Origin: Sulfobacillus thermotolerans
GTDB lineage: Bacteria; Bacillota; Sulfobacillia; Sulfobacillales; Sulfobacillaceae
Direction of reading: 5' to 3'
Length of the DNA stretch: 64,000 nucleotides
Assembly: GCA_002951815.1 (NCBI GenBank)
Contig: CP019454.1
Coordinates: 124,001-188,000, forward strand
The translations under genes were made by a program, and so were the position numbers. Position 1 is the stretch's first letter. The number at the start of each line of letters is the position of its first letter. Shown piece after piece: positions 45,284 to 53,802 of this stretch. The notes under the pieces were generated by a model. It did not search any database, was not told the DNA's origin, and saw only the letters and a list, made by a program, of their open reading frames with translations.

Positions 45284-45415
45284 GTGGCCCAAGTGCGCCA
45301 ACTTAGTCCTTTCCGTTATCCCAGAGGCAAGACGCGGCTCATACCGGACATCAAACGGTGGTTGACGCGCTTCGACGCCCCAGCATTGTTTGTGGAGCCC
45401 TTCGCAGGCGATTGA
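45284..45415 (+). pseudogene. DNA adenine methylase (D12-class) N-terminal fragment
   Basis: About 43 codons read VAQVRQLSPFRYPRGKTRLI, then a short helix, then PALFVEPFAGD, stopping at TGA. That is the beginning of Dam/D12-class methylases (RYPGGK...FVEPFAGGG, the SAM-binding motif). The rest of the enzyme is missing. Probably a leftover from a restriction-modification or phage gene. Confidence 0.65.
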
Positions 45416-45538
45416 ATATATAACGGGCTGATATGTACCTCTAAACTAAAAAGTGACGAAGATCTGCGACTCACCATATACCCACCGCCTCTTTTGCAGG
45501 ATTTCTCGAATAATAGGATTTCCTTCAGCTACTGCTTG

Positions 45539-45829
45539 TTACAGCTCTTCTGGGGCTCGCACCAAAATATCCGATGCGATGATTCGTGGTCCTAGAGCTA
45601 TTTGATATTTGATAGCCCGTTGGCGAGAAAGACATACATTCTGTTCAATGATCAAGAAATCGAAGTCGCTCTGTCGTTCGCAGCGTGCTGTGCTTCCGAA
45701 CCAAAGAGTACGATGGCTACCGGATGGCCAGCTCCCATCAGCATTCCGCGACTGGAGGCTAAGTTTTCTGGATGCCGATCGACCTCTCGACCTCTGGAAG
45801 GGAACAAGTGTAGCACTGGGCAGTAACAT
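45539..45829 (-). pseudogene. Nucleotidyltransferase (MNT-type) fragment
   Basis: The readable part contains FGSTARCERQSDFDFLIIEQ, the GS-x9-DxD motif of minimal nucleotidyltransferases, then RQRAIKYQIALGPRIIASDI and LVRAPEEL. The N-terminal beta strand (VAIVLFGS) lies in the neighbouring frame, so a frameshift splits it. Such proteins act as MntA antitoxins in HEPN/MNT pairs; no HEPN partner is present. Confidence 0.6.
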
Positions 45830-45945
45830 TTGTGGTTCTTGTCCTCACCCTAGCATGGGGCAGCCAATTGTAGGATAGCGAAGGATCGGTTACACTACAG
45901 AATAAAGAGTTGAGCTCGATTGGTTGCGCATAAGGGGGATATGAA

Positions 45946-46869
45946 ATGGGAGGCGCGAGTCAAGAGCGTGCCATTCGGTATTTCACCCTTCTTTCGATAC
46001 TCGGCAACACGCGTCAGGCGCGAGAAATGATGGATCGTGGTGAAGAGTATCGTAACTTTGTTCTTGGGGGTACGGTTAGTAATTTGTTAACCAAGACGGT
46101 AGGGTTGAACACGCTACGATCAACCCTATCCAAAGTCACATCGGCATTTAAAAAATTGAAGCATTATTATATTGTCGAACAGGGTTCAGCTGAGTATCCT
46201 GTGCTATTAACACAGATCCATAATCCCCCACGGTTCTTATTCTTAAAAGGTGACGTCAGTTTGTTAAAGCAACCGATTGTTTCCATAGTAGGAACCCGAA
46301 ATGCGAGCGATCTTGGACGTTGGCGGGCGGGCAAGCTTGCAGCCCTTTTGAGCCGCCGGGGGATTGTTGTCGCGTCGGGCTTAGCCAAAGGAATCGATGC
46401 TGCTGCGCATCACGGTACACTTCTGGCGCAGGGACGGACGATTGCGGTTTTAGGCACGCCACTCAATCAGGCGTATCCCAAAGAAAATGCTGAATTACAA
46501 GACCAGATAGCAATTGAAGGCTTATTAGTTTCACAGTTTGCCCCTTCGATGGCTGTTAAGCGTTATAATTTTCCTCAGCGTAATGCGACGATGAGTGGAA
46601 TTAGTGTTGCTACTGTGGTGATTGAGGCGGGAGAGACGAGTGGCGCTCTAATCCAAGCGGATTATGCCATCAAGCAAGGTCGTATTGTTTTTATACCACA
46701 AAGTGCTGTCGATAATGACAATTTGCAGTGGCCCAAGAAGTTCTTAGCGCGATCTCCAAATGCCTTTAAATTCAGGACGATAGAAGAGGTCGACAACGTG
46801 CTGGCAACCACATTAAAGACTTTTGGGCGGTCCGTGTCATCAGTGCGTGTCACGCAGGTTAGCGAGTAA
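45946..46869 (+). CDS. DprA/Smf-like Rossmann-fold protein, defence-associated
   Basis: 307 aa. The SMF domain is clear: SIVGTRNASDLGRWRAGKLA, SGLAKGIDAAAHHGTLL, TIAVLGTPLNQAYPKENAEL, FPQRNATMSG and IEAGETSGALIQADYAIKQG. The N-terminal 80 residues are not the helical domain of competence DprA. DprA binds single-stranded DNA and loads RecA. Here it is paired with a phosphoribosyltransferase/topoisomerase-zinc-ribbon gene 5 bp downstream and surrounded by defence relics, so it is more likely part of an immune operon than competence. AAGGGGGA precedes the ATG. Confidence 0.85.
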   Translation: MGGASQERAIRYFTLLSILGNTRQAREMMDRGEEYRNFVLGGTVSNLLTKTVGLNTLRSTLSKVTSAFKKLKHYYIVEQGSAEYPVLLTQIHNPPRFLFLKGDVSLLKQPIVSIVGTRNASDLGRWRAGKLAALLSRRGIVVASGLAKGIDAAAHHGTLLAQGRTIAVLGTPLNQAYPKENAELQDQIAIEGLLVSQFAPSMAVKRYNFPQRNATMSGISVATVVIEAGETSGALIQADYAIKQGRIVFIPQSAVDNDNLQWPKKFLARSPNAFKFRTIEEVDNVLATTLKTFGRSVSSVRVTQVSE

Positions 46870-46874
46870 CGACA

Positions 46875-48077
46875 ATGGTTTGGCACCCGACTGGTCTATT
46901 TATCCATATATCGAATCCCGCTCAAATTTCTAATCGGGTGTTGTCGCAATGTTGTCCGTCAGTCGAGTGGATTGGGGACTTTGATGACCATGCACAACAA
47001 TATCGATGGGGGTCTGTACCGACTAGTCACATCTCATTAAACCCAGAGCACCCCTTTCCCCTTGCCCGCGCCATTAACGATTTCTTGGAACAAAACCAGT
47101 ACGCGCCTGGTCAGGCGCTTCTGATTACGGACCAAGAAAAGGATCTTATCGATGCCGTGTGGTGCCATGTGCGTGTGGTGTTTGTCGGTAGTTCTATTAC
47201 CGGGGAAACTTTCCCTGATGCATGGTGCCCAAACGTGGCTGCATTAACAACATGGCCGCAACATCAGTTTGTAGGCGAGTTGAGGTCTGAGGATTGGCAT
47301 TCCAAGGGCGGTTTATTAATACGCGAGCTTCGCCCTGCGAACTATTCTGCGAATGCTATCTTATGGGGAACTGGTCGATATTTTGCCAAGAACGACCCAC
47401 GCTCAGATATTCATTTATTAACCAAACGACTTTTATTGCTGAAGAGTTGGCGACAGGGAGTGATAGACCCTGCGCTCATCCATATCATGAGAGACAGCCT
47501 CGCAATCATTGAACACAATTCACCACCCTTCACAATGATTACGGCAATTCCTCCTAAGCCTCGTTCACCAGATCGTTTGGGAACACTGTTGCGTCAAGCT
47601 TTTCCGGAGGACACGCGGGTCCATACATCTTTGATTCATATAACGAGACCGATGGAAAAACAATCACAACTAGGACGCACGGCACGAAAAGATAATGTGG
47701 CCGATGCCTACCGCCTCTCTGCCTCATCGTTGGGGGGTCAACGCATTTTGGTTGTGGATGACATTGTAACTACGGGGGCTACGCTATCTGTAGTGGCGAT
47801 GCAATTGGAACAATGCGGCGCGGATGTGACTTGTTTGGCATTAGCGGTCGATCAACATTCTGACTCTGAGAGCACGCGGCGATTGCCGTGCCCATCTAAT
47901 TCTTGTGATGGGCATATGGTCATCAAACTCAATAGAGCCTCTTTTCGTCCCTTTTGGGGGTGTACAAATTATGCCCGGGGGTGCAATAAAACATTAGACT
48001 ACAGGTCCGGCATAAATGGCTATCTACAGTTATTTCCTAGTAGTGCGATTATCAAGGACTGGGATCTACCTTTTTGA
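46875..48077 (+). CDS. Phosphoribosyltransferase with topoisomerase-type zinc ribbon
   Basis: 400 aa. The N-terminal 230 residues are unrecognised. A ComFC-like type I phosphoribosyltransferase domain follows, with the PRPP motif ILVVDDIVTTGATL and the helix SVVAMQLEQCGADV. The C-terminus is a four-Cys zinc ribbon of the topoisomerase-I type (CPSNSC, then FWGCTNYARGC). It should bind DNA through the ribbon and may transfer ribose-phosphate or make a signal. Immediately follows the DprA-like gene; the two form one operon. Confidence 0.85.
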   Translation: MVWHPTGLFIHISNPAQISNRVLSQCCPSVEWIGDFDDHAQQYRWGSVPTSHISLNPEHPFPLARAINDFLEQNQYAPGQALLITDQEKDLIDAVWCHVRVVFVGSSITGETFPDAWCPNVAALTTWPQHQFVGELRSEDWHSKGGLLIRELRPANYSANAILWGTGRYFAKNDPRSDIHLLTKRLLLLKSWRQGVIDPALIHIMRDSLAIIEHNSPPFTMITAIPPKPRSPDRLGTLLRQAFPEDTRVHTSLIHITRPMEKQSQLGRTARKDNVADAYRLSASSLGGQRILVVDDIVTTGATLSVVAMQLEQCGADVTCLALAVDQHSDSESTRRLPCPSNSCDGHMVIKLNRASFRPFWGCTNYARGCNKTLDYRSGINGYLQLFPSSAIIKDWDLPF

Positions 48078-48219
48078 GGTTAGGGGGCGCATACTTTTGT
48101 ACATGGAAGGATACATAGGAACCGCTGAAGAGAATGGGACCAATCCTGCATAATGATCTTTTGCGAAGACCCTCCGCGTCCGCAGGGGGGATTCTAGCAA
48201 GACCAGAAATGTCCCATGG

Positions 48220-48237
48220 CCCTACCTCTAGGTAGGG
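48220..48237. repeat. Palindrome at the htrA/island junction
   Basis: CCCTACCT-CT-AGGTAGGG is a perfect dyad ending one base before the surviving htrA sequence. It marks the border between accessory and core DNA and could be an attachment-site remnant or a terminator stem. Confidence 0.5.
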
Positions 48238-48238
48238 T

Positions 48239-48598
48239 ATGGGATTTGCGATTCCTAGTGACACGGTGAAAGAGATTTCGCAACAGTTAATTTTATATGG
48301 GCATGTGAAACGGCCGTGGTTAGGAGCTACCGTGGAGTCATCAGGTCCGCGGTCATTTGGATTGCTGGTGGTGGGGGTGGTTCCGTCAGGTCCTGCTGCG
48401 CGAGCTGGTATTCAGCCAGGCGACTTTATTGTGGCCGCCGACGGAATTCCTGTTCACCAAAAAGAAGATATTGTGAGGGTTTTTCAGAATGTGGGAGTCG
48501 GTCGGGCCGTGCGTCTTGACATTATGCGGGGAACTCAACGTTTGCAAAAAGTCGTTACACTACAGGAACTGCCGATGAAGCCGCGCCAAGCGGGGTAG
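48239..48598 (+). pseudogene. HtrA/DegP-type serine protease, PDZ-domain remnant
   Basis: 119 codons begin exactly at the conserved MGFAIPSDTVKEI that follows the protease domain of HtrA and continue through one PDZ domain (RPWLGATVESS, GPAARAGIQPGDFIVAADGI, GVGRAVRLDIMRG). The membrane anchor and catalytic triad are missing, and a stop codon lies two codons upstream. In Firmicutes htrA commonly precedes rlmH, which occurs here 0.8 kb downstream, so this is the native locus, truncated by the island. Confidence 0.88.
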
Positions 48599-48607
48599 AT
48601 ATAGGAG

Positions 48608-48638
48608 GCTCTCTCGCATTCTCGTTATGCGGGAGAGC
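48608..48638 (+). terminator. Hairpin terminator after the htrA remnant
   Basis: GCTCTCTCGCA and TGCGGGAGAGC pair around a 9-base loop, ten bases past the stop codon. No strong T-run follows. Confidence 0.6.
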
Positions 48639-48947
48639 TCGACGACGCGTTATCGACAAGACGTTCTTTACCGTTGTGCTAATGAAAACCGTAAGCTATG
48701 GTGGCGGCAAGCATCTTTACTAATCGTGAAAGCGGATAGCTATTCGGCAAAGGCGGGGATTCTAAGGGGCACGGCCTTGGCAGGATGCTAGGTGCATCCA
48801 TAAGGTGGCTTACATAGATGGCGCAATCTTTGGGCCTTGCTCTGTGGCTACAGAGGTTAAAGCTATAGAGGGAGACTGTGGAACATAAGGAGCGAGCGCG
48901 TGTAAGAAAAACTCCCACGCATGCCAGTTCCTGCGTGAGAGCTTTCC
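48639..48947. other. 309 bp intergenic region
   Basis: No credible gene; a long minus-strand frame here lacks coding character. Confidence 0.45.
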
Positions 48948-49280
48948 TTATCCACGAGGAGGAAATGCCCAGTGCCAGAACCAGGGCCATCCCATTGTGG
49001 CGAAGAGTGTTGTCGCGACGGCCAAAACCGAAATCCATAAAATGTGGCGCGTGACAGGCCATTGCCGATCGGGATGACCGCCCCAAATAAGCGAGAGCAG
49101 AAGCGCGCTACCCAAGGTCGTAAGGGCTAGGACGAAAATATGGGGAAGGGATAAGGAGCGGCTGCCCACGGCTGACCGAATCAAGACGATAGAGGATCCC
49201 CCGCCAAATGTCGCTGCGAGTGCTGATAATAAAGCGTGGCCAGCCGTTTGCCGATTTTCAGCGGGATTGTCTTCATGCAC
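48948..49280 (-). CDS. Small three-helix membrane protein, 110 aa
   Basis: Not recognised as a named family. A GTG at 49280 is chosen since GAGGGG precedes it. Helices are at ALLSALAATFGGGSSIVLIR, IFVLALTTLGSALLLSLIWG and ILWISVLAVATTLFATMGWP; the end WFWHWAFPPRG is aromatic. It is opposite in direction to its neighbours, between the htrA remnant and rlmH. Confidence 0.65.
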   Translation of the reverse strand: MHEDNPAENRQTAGHALLSALAATFGGGSSIVLIRSAVGSRSLSLPHIFVLALTTLGSALLLSLIWGGHPDRQWPVTRHILWISVLAVATTLFATMGWPWFWHWAFPPRG

Positions 49281-49434
49281 TAGAAACCCCTCATTTCTGT
49301 CAGAGTTCTCTATGTGATATGTATGTGCAATATGGGCCAATAGTACAAGCTACGAAGCCTCTTTCTGGCCCTCGAGCCGCAAAACCTGTAAACTGAAAAG
49401 GCAAAGGAAACAGGGGATGGGAAAGGAGAGGGCG

Positions 49435-49905
49435 ATGGCACGGGGCTGGCGCATGCTTACGGTAGGACGCCCCAAAGACAAGCGGGTTACCCAGTTGATA
49501 GATGACTACCGTCAACGGCTCACCCCGTGGATGCCAGTGCAGTGGGACAGCGTCACAGAAATCGGTTATCGTTCGGGCCAGGAGCTTGAAACCCAAGAAC
49601 GCGAAGGAAGACTTCTGCTGGACAAAATCTTGCCGAGTGACTGGGTCATCATTTTGGATATCATGGGACAATCTTTGAATTCCGTCGACCTGAGTGCCAA
49701 AATGGCGCACTATTATGACCAAAGTCTCCCTGTGGTGTTTGTGGTAGGGGGGAGTTTGGGATTGTCGGCCCGCATTAAGGACCGTGCCAACTGGCGCTGG
49801 TCGCTATCTCCGTTAACCTTGCCGCATGCGCTGGCGCAACTTCTCGTCATGGAACAAATTTACCGGGCCTTTAGCATCATACATCACCATCCCTACCATA
49901 AATAG
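49435..49905 (+). CDS. rlmH: 23S rRNA (pseudouridine-1915 N3) methyltransferase
   Basis: 156 aa, SPOUT superfamily, normal length. The core motifs WVIILDIMGQSLNSVDLSAK, VVFVVGGSLGLS and LTLPHALAQLLVMEQIYRAF, and the terminal HHHPYHK, are diagnostic. It methylates helix 69 of 23S rRNA in the assembled ribosome. The ATG at 49435 is preceded by GGAAAGGAG. Its position after htrA is conserved in Firmicutes. Confidence 0.97.
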   Translation: MARGWRMLTVGRPKDKRVTQLIDDYRQRLTPWMPVQWDSVTEIGYRSGQELETQEREGRLLLDKILPSDWVIILDIMGQSLNSVDLSAKMAHYYDQSLPVVFVVGGSLGLSARIKDRANWRWSLSPLTLPHALAQLLVMEQIYRAFSIIHHHPYHK

Positions 49906-49947
49906 CGAGAACCTCCAAAGACACAGAACGAAAGGCGGAATGATGGC

Positions 49948-50997
49948 GTGGCAAAGCTCTTTGAACCATTTCGTGTAAAAGATCTGACGGTAAAAAATCG
50001 CATTATGATGTCGCCGATGTGCCAATACTCTGTGTGGGAGCACGATGGCCGACCTAATGATTGGCACTATGTTCATTACATATCGCGGGCCGTGGGTGGT
50101 GCCGGACTGGTGATGATGGAAATGACGGATGTCGAGCCGGATGGCCGCATTACGGTTCGTGATTTGGGGCTGTGGTCCGATGATCAAATTGACGCGTATG
50201 CTCGTGTCATTGAGGGGATTCATGCGTACGGGGCCAAAGCTGGCATTCAAATTGCCCATGCGGGCCGCAAGGCTGAATCGCCGGAACTAAGTCCCGTGGG
50301 ACCGTCGCCCATTGCGTTTTCCGACCGGTACCGCACACCCAAAGAGCTTAGTCGCGACGACATCAAGCGGCTTGTTGCGGCGTTTGCACAAGCGGCGCGT
50401 AGGGCTGTCAAGGCAGGAGCGGATACGGTGGAAATCCACGGTGCACATGGATATTTAGTCCATCAATTCATGTCTCCGCTCTCAAATCAACGCGATGATG
50501 AATACGGAGATTATGCACGCTTCGGGACCGAGGTTACCCAGGCTGTGAAGAGTGAATTGCCGGCGGGCATGCCACTTATCATGCGGGTATCGGCGACAGA
50601 ATATCATCCGCAAGGCTACGACATTGACCAACTCGAATCGATGGCCCGCCAATACCGAGACCATGGCGTGGATGTTTTTGATGTGTCCTCCGGCGGTAAT
50701 GCCCCTGTTGTTCCTGCGTTCTTTCCCGGCTACCAAGTGCCCTACGCAGAGCGTCTACGCAAGGCCTTAGGCGTTCCTGTGATCGCCGTGGGAATGCTGG
50801 AGGCGCCAGCGTTGGCCGAATCCGTGTTGCAACAAGAACAGGCCGATATGATCGCGATTGCTCGCGGGATGCTGCGTGATCCCTATTGGGCCAACACCGC
50901 CGCGGCAGCCTTGGGGGAAGGGATCCAAGTGCCCAAAGCTTACGACCGTGCGTTTGGGCCGGATTTCGTCAGCAAGACGCGTGGGAATCCCTCATGA
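49948..50997 (+). CDS. namA: NADPH dehydrogenase, Old Yellow Enzyme family
   Basis: 349 aa FMN-dependent TIM-barrel ene-reductase of the YqjM/NamA class. Recognisable are the N-terminal Cys in MSPMCQYS (typical of YqjM), the substrate-binding His pair region VEIHGAHGYLVHQFMSP, and FMN-binding VPVIAVGMLE and MIAIARGMLRDPYW. It reduces activated C=C bonds with NADPH, in detoxification of electrophiles. The GTG start follows GAAAGGCGGAA. The stop overlaps the start of the MazG-like gene (ATGA). Confidence 0.95.
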   Translation: MAKLFEPFRVKDLTVKNRIMMSPMCQYSVWEHDGRPNDWHYVHYISRAVGGAGLVMMEMTDVEPDGRITVRDLGLWSDDQIDAYARVIEGIHAYGAKAGIQIAHAGRKAESPELSPVGPSPIAFSDRYRTPKELSRDDIKRLVAAFAQAARRAVKAGADTVEIHGAHGYLVHQFMSPLSNQRDDEYGDYARFGTEVTQAVKSELPAGMPLIMRVSATEYHPQGYDIDQLESMARQYRDHGVDVFDVSSGGNAPVVPAFFPGYQVPYAERLRKALGVPVIAVGMLEAPALAESVLQQEQADMIAIARGMLRDPYWANTAAAALGEGIQVPKAYDRAFGPDFVSKTRGNPS

Positions 50998-51317
50998 CGG
51001 TTGCCGACATGCAAGCCCGGGTCGATGCGTGGATCAGCCAATTTGAGGAGGGGTATTTCTCTCCTCAAGGCATGATCTTGCGGCTGACCGAAGAACTGGG
51101 TGAGTTAGCCCGTGAAGTCAATCATCAATTTGGCGAAAAACCTAAAAAACCTAGTGAGCCAGAAGGCTCGTTAGCGATGGAGCTAGGCGACCTGTTGTTT
51201 GTGGTGGTTTCATTTGCTAATGCCTTAGGACTGGATTTAAATGACGTCTTTAACGCGGTCATGGCCAAGTATGAAGAGCGGGATAAGGGGCGTTGGACAC
51301 CGAAAGCTTCACAATAA
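50994..51317 (+). CDS. MazG-like nucleotide pyrophosphohydrolase
   Basis: 107 aa. The all-alpha NTP-PPase motifs are present: RLTEELGELAREVNH (EExxE) and LAMELGDLLFVVVSFANAL (ExxD). It hydrolyses NTPs or dNTPs to monophosphates with Mg2+, clearing damaged nucleotides. Translationally coupled to namA by ATGA. Confidence 0.93.
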   Translation: MTVADMQARVDAWISQFEEGYFSPQGMILRLTEELGELAREVNHQFGEKPKKPSEPEGSLAMELGDLLFVVVSFANALGLDLNDVFNAVMAKYEERDKGRWTPKASQ

Positions 51318-51353
51318 GACGCTTGGGGTTTGGAGAAGAGCAAGGAGGCGCTT

Positions 51354-52100
51354 ATGGATTTATCAGCGATTCTTCCCATTCCAGATTTGATGGCCGCCAA
51401 GAATTTGATCGTGTTTTCACCGCATCCGGACGATAATGAAGTCGGCGCCGGTGGCACGATTGCCAAACTGATCGACCAAGGCTGCCAAGTGACGTATGTT
51501 ATTGCGACCTCTGGTCAAGCGGGTAGTGAAGATGGACAGATGTCGCCCGATGAACTAGCTGCCATCCGCAAAAAGGAACAGCAAGCGGCTTTGGAGATTT
51601 TAGGGGGCGGACGCCTCATCTTTTTGGACTATCCGGATACGCAACTAAAAAAATATGAAGAGGCGCTAGGCCAAGACATCATTCGTGTGATTCGGGACAT
51701 ACGACCTGATTTCGTGATGGCGCCCGATCCTTGGCTGCCTTACGAAGCCCATCCGGATCACCGTACATTGGGGCATCAGGTGTCTACGGGGGTCATTATG
51801 GCCCCTTTTGCATTAGCCCAACCGGATTTAGGTACGCCCGTCCCTTCTCCCGCCATCGCCTATTATGGCAGTGCATGGCCGAATACGGTGATCGATGTCA
51901 CCGAGACGTTTGACCGCAAAATCCAAGCGCTTTCGGCGCATCAAAGTCAGTTTAGCCCACCGCTCGGGCCCCAGCTGATGATGTATCTGACCTTAATGGC
52001 CCAAGAGACGGGTAGACCCAAAGGAGTAGAGCGAGCAGAGCCTTTTAAGGTATTGACGCCGCATCATCTGCACTTTAATGCCTTTACCTGGCAGTCTTAA
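51354..52100 (+). CDS. PIG-L family deacetylase (BshB-like)
   Basis: 248 aa. The zinc motif PHPDDNEVGAGGTI and the later HPDHRTLGHQ are classic for LmbE/PIG-L enzymes. BshB2-type members deacetylate GlcNAc-malate in bacillithiol synthesis, and this length and the PHPDDNE sequence fit, though other N-acetylglucosaminides are possible. AAGGAGGCGCTT precedes the ATG. It is in the same direction as namA and the MazG gene and probably co-transcribed. Confidence 0.9.
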   Translation: MDLSAILPIPDLMAAKNLIVFSPHPDDNEVGAGGTIAKLIDQGCQVTYVIATSGQAGSEDGQMSPDELAAIRKKEQQAALEILGGGRLIFLDYPDTQLKKYEEALGQDIIRVIRDIRPDFVMAPDPWLPYEAHPDHRTLGHQVSTGVIMAPFALAQPDLGTPVPSPAIAYYGSAWPNTVIDVTETFDRKIQALSAHQSQFSPPLGPQLMMYLTLMAQETGRPKGVERAEPFKVLTPHHLHFNAFTWQS

Positions 52101-52359
52101 AAGTTGCAGGGAATATTCCGCAAAATCTCGATGCTTGCCAGTCACAGGGCAAAGCGGTAGGCTACAGATAGTCTGAATGAAGAAAAGGGAAAGCAAGACG
52201 TTCTTTTCCTCGTGGTGGGGAGAGGCGATGTGCTCCCCAATTTGCCAGCATCTTCTGACAGACGAGAGGGTTCGTCCAATCCGGTCAGAGCTCTGCCGCT
52301 GATAAGAGCTTTTGGACAGGGCGAGGATACACCCAGCGACACAAGGAGGATCAACGACG

Positions 52360-53766
52360 ATGGCACCAAATCACTACGATCTCATAGTGCTGGGCGGTGG
52401 AACGGGGGGGTATGTCGCGGCCATTCGTGCAGCACAGCTGGGACTCCACACGGCTTTAGTGGATAAAAGCAAGGTGGGGGGAACATGCTTGCACCAAGGC
52501 TGTATTCCCACAAAAGCGTTACTGAATACCGCTGAACTGCTCCACACCATCCAACATTTGCCTGACTATGGGCTTACGGGTCAGAATATGGGACTCGATT
52601 ATCCGAAGGCCTTGGCGCGCAAGGATAAAGTGGTAGACCAACTGTACCGCGGCGTGCAATTCTTGCTCAAGAAGAACAAGGTGACGGTCTATGAGGGATT
52701 TGGCCAGTTGGCCGATGCTAGCCACTTAACCGTTACGGCAGCGGATGGCACAGTCACAACGCTCGAAGCGACCGATATTCTGATTGCGACTGGATCTGTG
52801 CCGCGCGAAATTCCGGGTATGGCCTTTGATGGTGCCCGGATTATCAGTTCCGACGACGTTCTCAAACGCCCCACAGTGCCATCCTCTATCGTCATTTTAG
52901 GGGGCGGAGCGATTGGGGTCGAGTTTGCCTCAATGTACAATGACTTTGGGGCCCAAGTGACATTGGTGGAAATGTTGCCGCACATTTTACCCCAAGATGA
53001 CGATGAAATTGCGGGCCAATTGACCAAAATGCTGACTCGCCGCGGTGTGAAAATCTACGCCGGATCCAAATTCGATACCGATAGTCTGAAAGTCAATGAT
53101 GATGGTATTCAGGCCGAGGTGGTGTTGCCCGATGCCAGTCGGGTCGCCGTGGCCGGGGAAGCTTTGCTGGTCGCTGTAGGCCGGAAAGCTGTTATTGATG
53201 GGCTGGGCCTCGACAAAGCCGGAGTGGAGACGGCACGCGGGTTTATTACGGTCGATGACCACTACCGCACCAATGTGCCGCATATCTACGCCATTGGCGA
53301 TGTGATTGGCGGCTATTTGCTGGCTCACGTGGCAGCCGCTGAAGGGATGATCGCGGTAGAAACCATGGCCAATGCGGACCCGGAGCTCTTGGATCCCCAC
53401 CGTGTCCCTCGCATTACGTATTCTCGGCCAGAAGTAGCGTCCGTAGGCCTGACGCAAAAAGAAGCTGAAGCCCAGGGTTATACGGTCAAAGTGGGGACAT
53501 TTCCGTTTCGGGCGAATGGCAAATCCCTTATTTTGGGGGATGCTGATGGCATGGTAAAATTAATCGCTGATAAGCAAACGGATGCGTTACTTGGGGCTCA
53601 TATTGTGGGTCCACATGCGTCCGACCTCATCAACGAATTGGCTTTGGCCAAATTCCTTGAAGCGACGTCATGGGAAGTGGCGGAGAGCATTCATGCGCAT
53701 CCGACAGTGTCCGAGGTTCTGCATGAAGCCGCGCTTGCTGTGGACGGTCGCGCCATTCATATGTGA
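52360..53766 (+). CDS. lpdA: Dihydrolipoyl dehydrogenase (E3)
   Basis: 468 aa flavoprotein disulfide reductase. FAD site LGGGTGGYVAAIRAA, redox disulfide GGTCLHQGCIPTK, NAD site ILGGGAIGVEFASM, and the C-terminal His-Glu pair HAHPTVSEVLHEA are all intact. It reoxidises dihydrolipoamide of the E2 encoded downstream, passing electrons to NAD+. AAGGAGGATCAACGACG precedes the ATG. It leads the 2-oxoacid dehydrogenase operon. Confidence 0.97.
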   Translation: MAPNHYDLIVLGGGTGGYVAAIRAAQLGLHTALVDKSKVGGTCLHQGCIPTKALLNTAELLHTIQHLPDYGLTGQNMGLDYPKALARKDKVVDQLYRGVQFLLKKNKVTVYEGFGQLADASHLTVTAADGTVTTLEATDILIATGSVPREIPGMAFDGARIISSDDVLKRPTVPSSIVILGGGAIGVEFASMYNDFGAQVTLVEMLPHILPQDDDEIAGQLTKMLTRRGVKIYAGSKFDTDSLKVNDDGIQAEVVLPDASRVAVAGEALLVAVGRKAVIDGLGLDKAGVETARGFITVDDHYRTNVPHIYAIGDVIGGYLLAHVAAAEGMIAVETMANADPELLDPHRVPRITYSRPEVASVGLTQKEAEAQGYTVKVGTFPFRANGKSLILGDADGMVKLIADKQTDALLGAHIVGPHASDLINELALAKFLEATSWEVAESIHAHPTVSEVLHEAALAVDGRAIHM

Positions 53767-53802
53767 GCCAAAAAGCCGGTACGCCGGAAGGGGGAACGGA
53801 AT

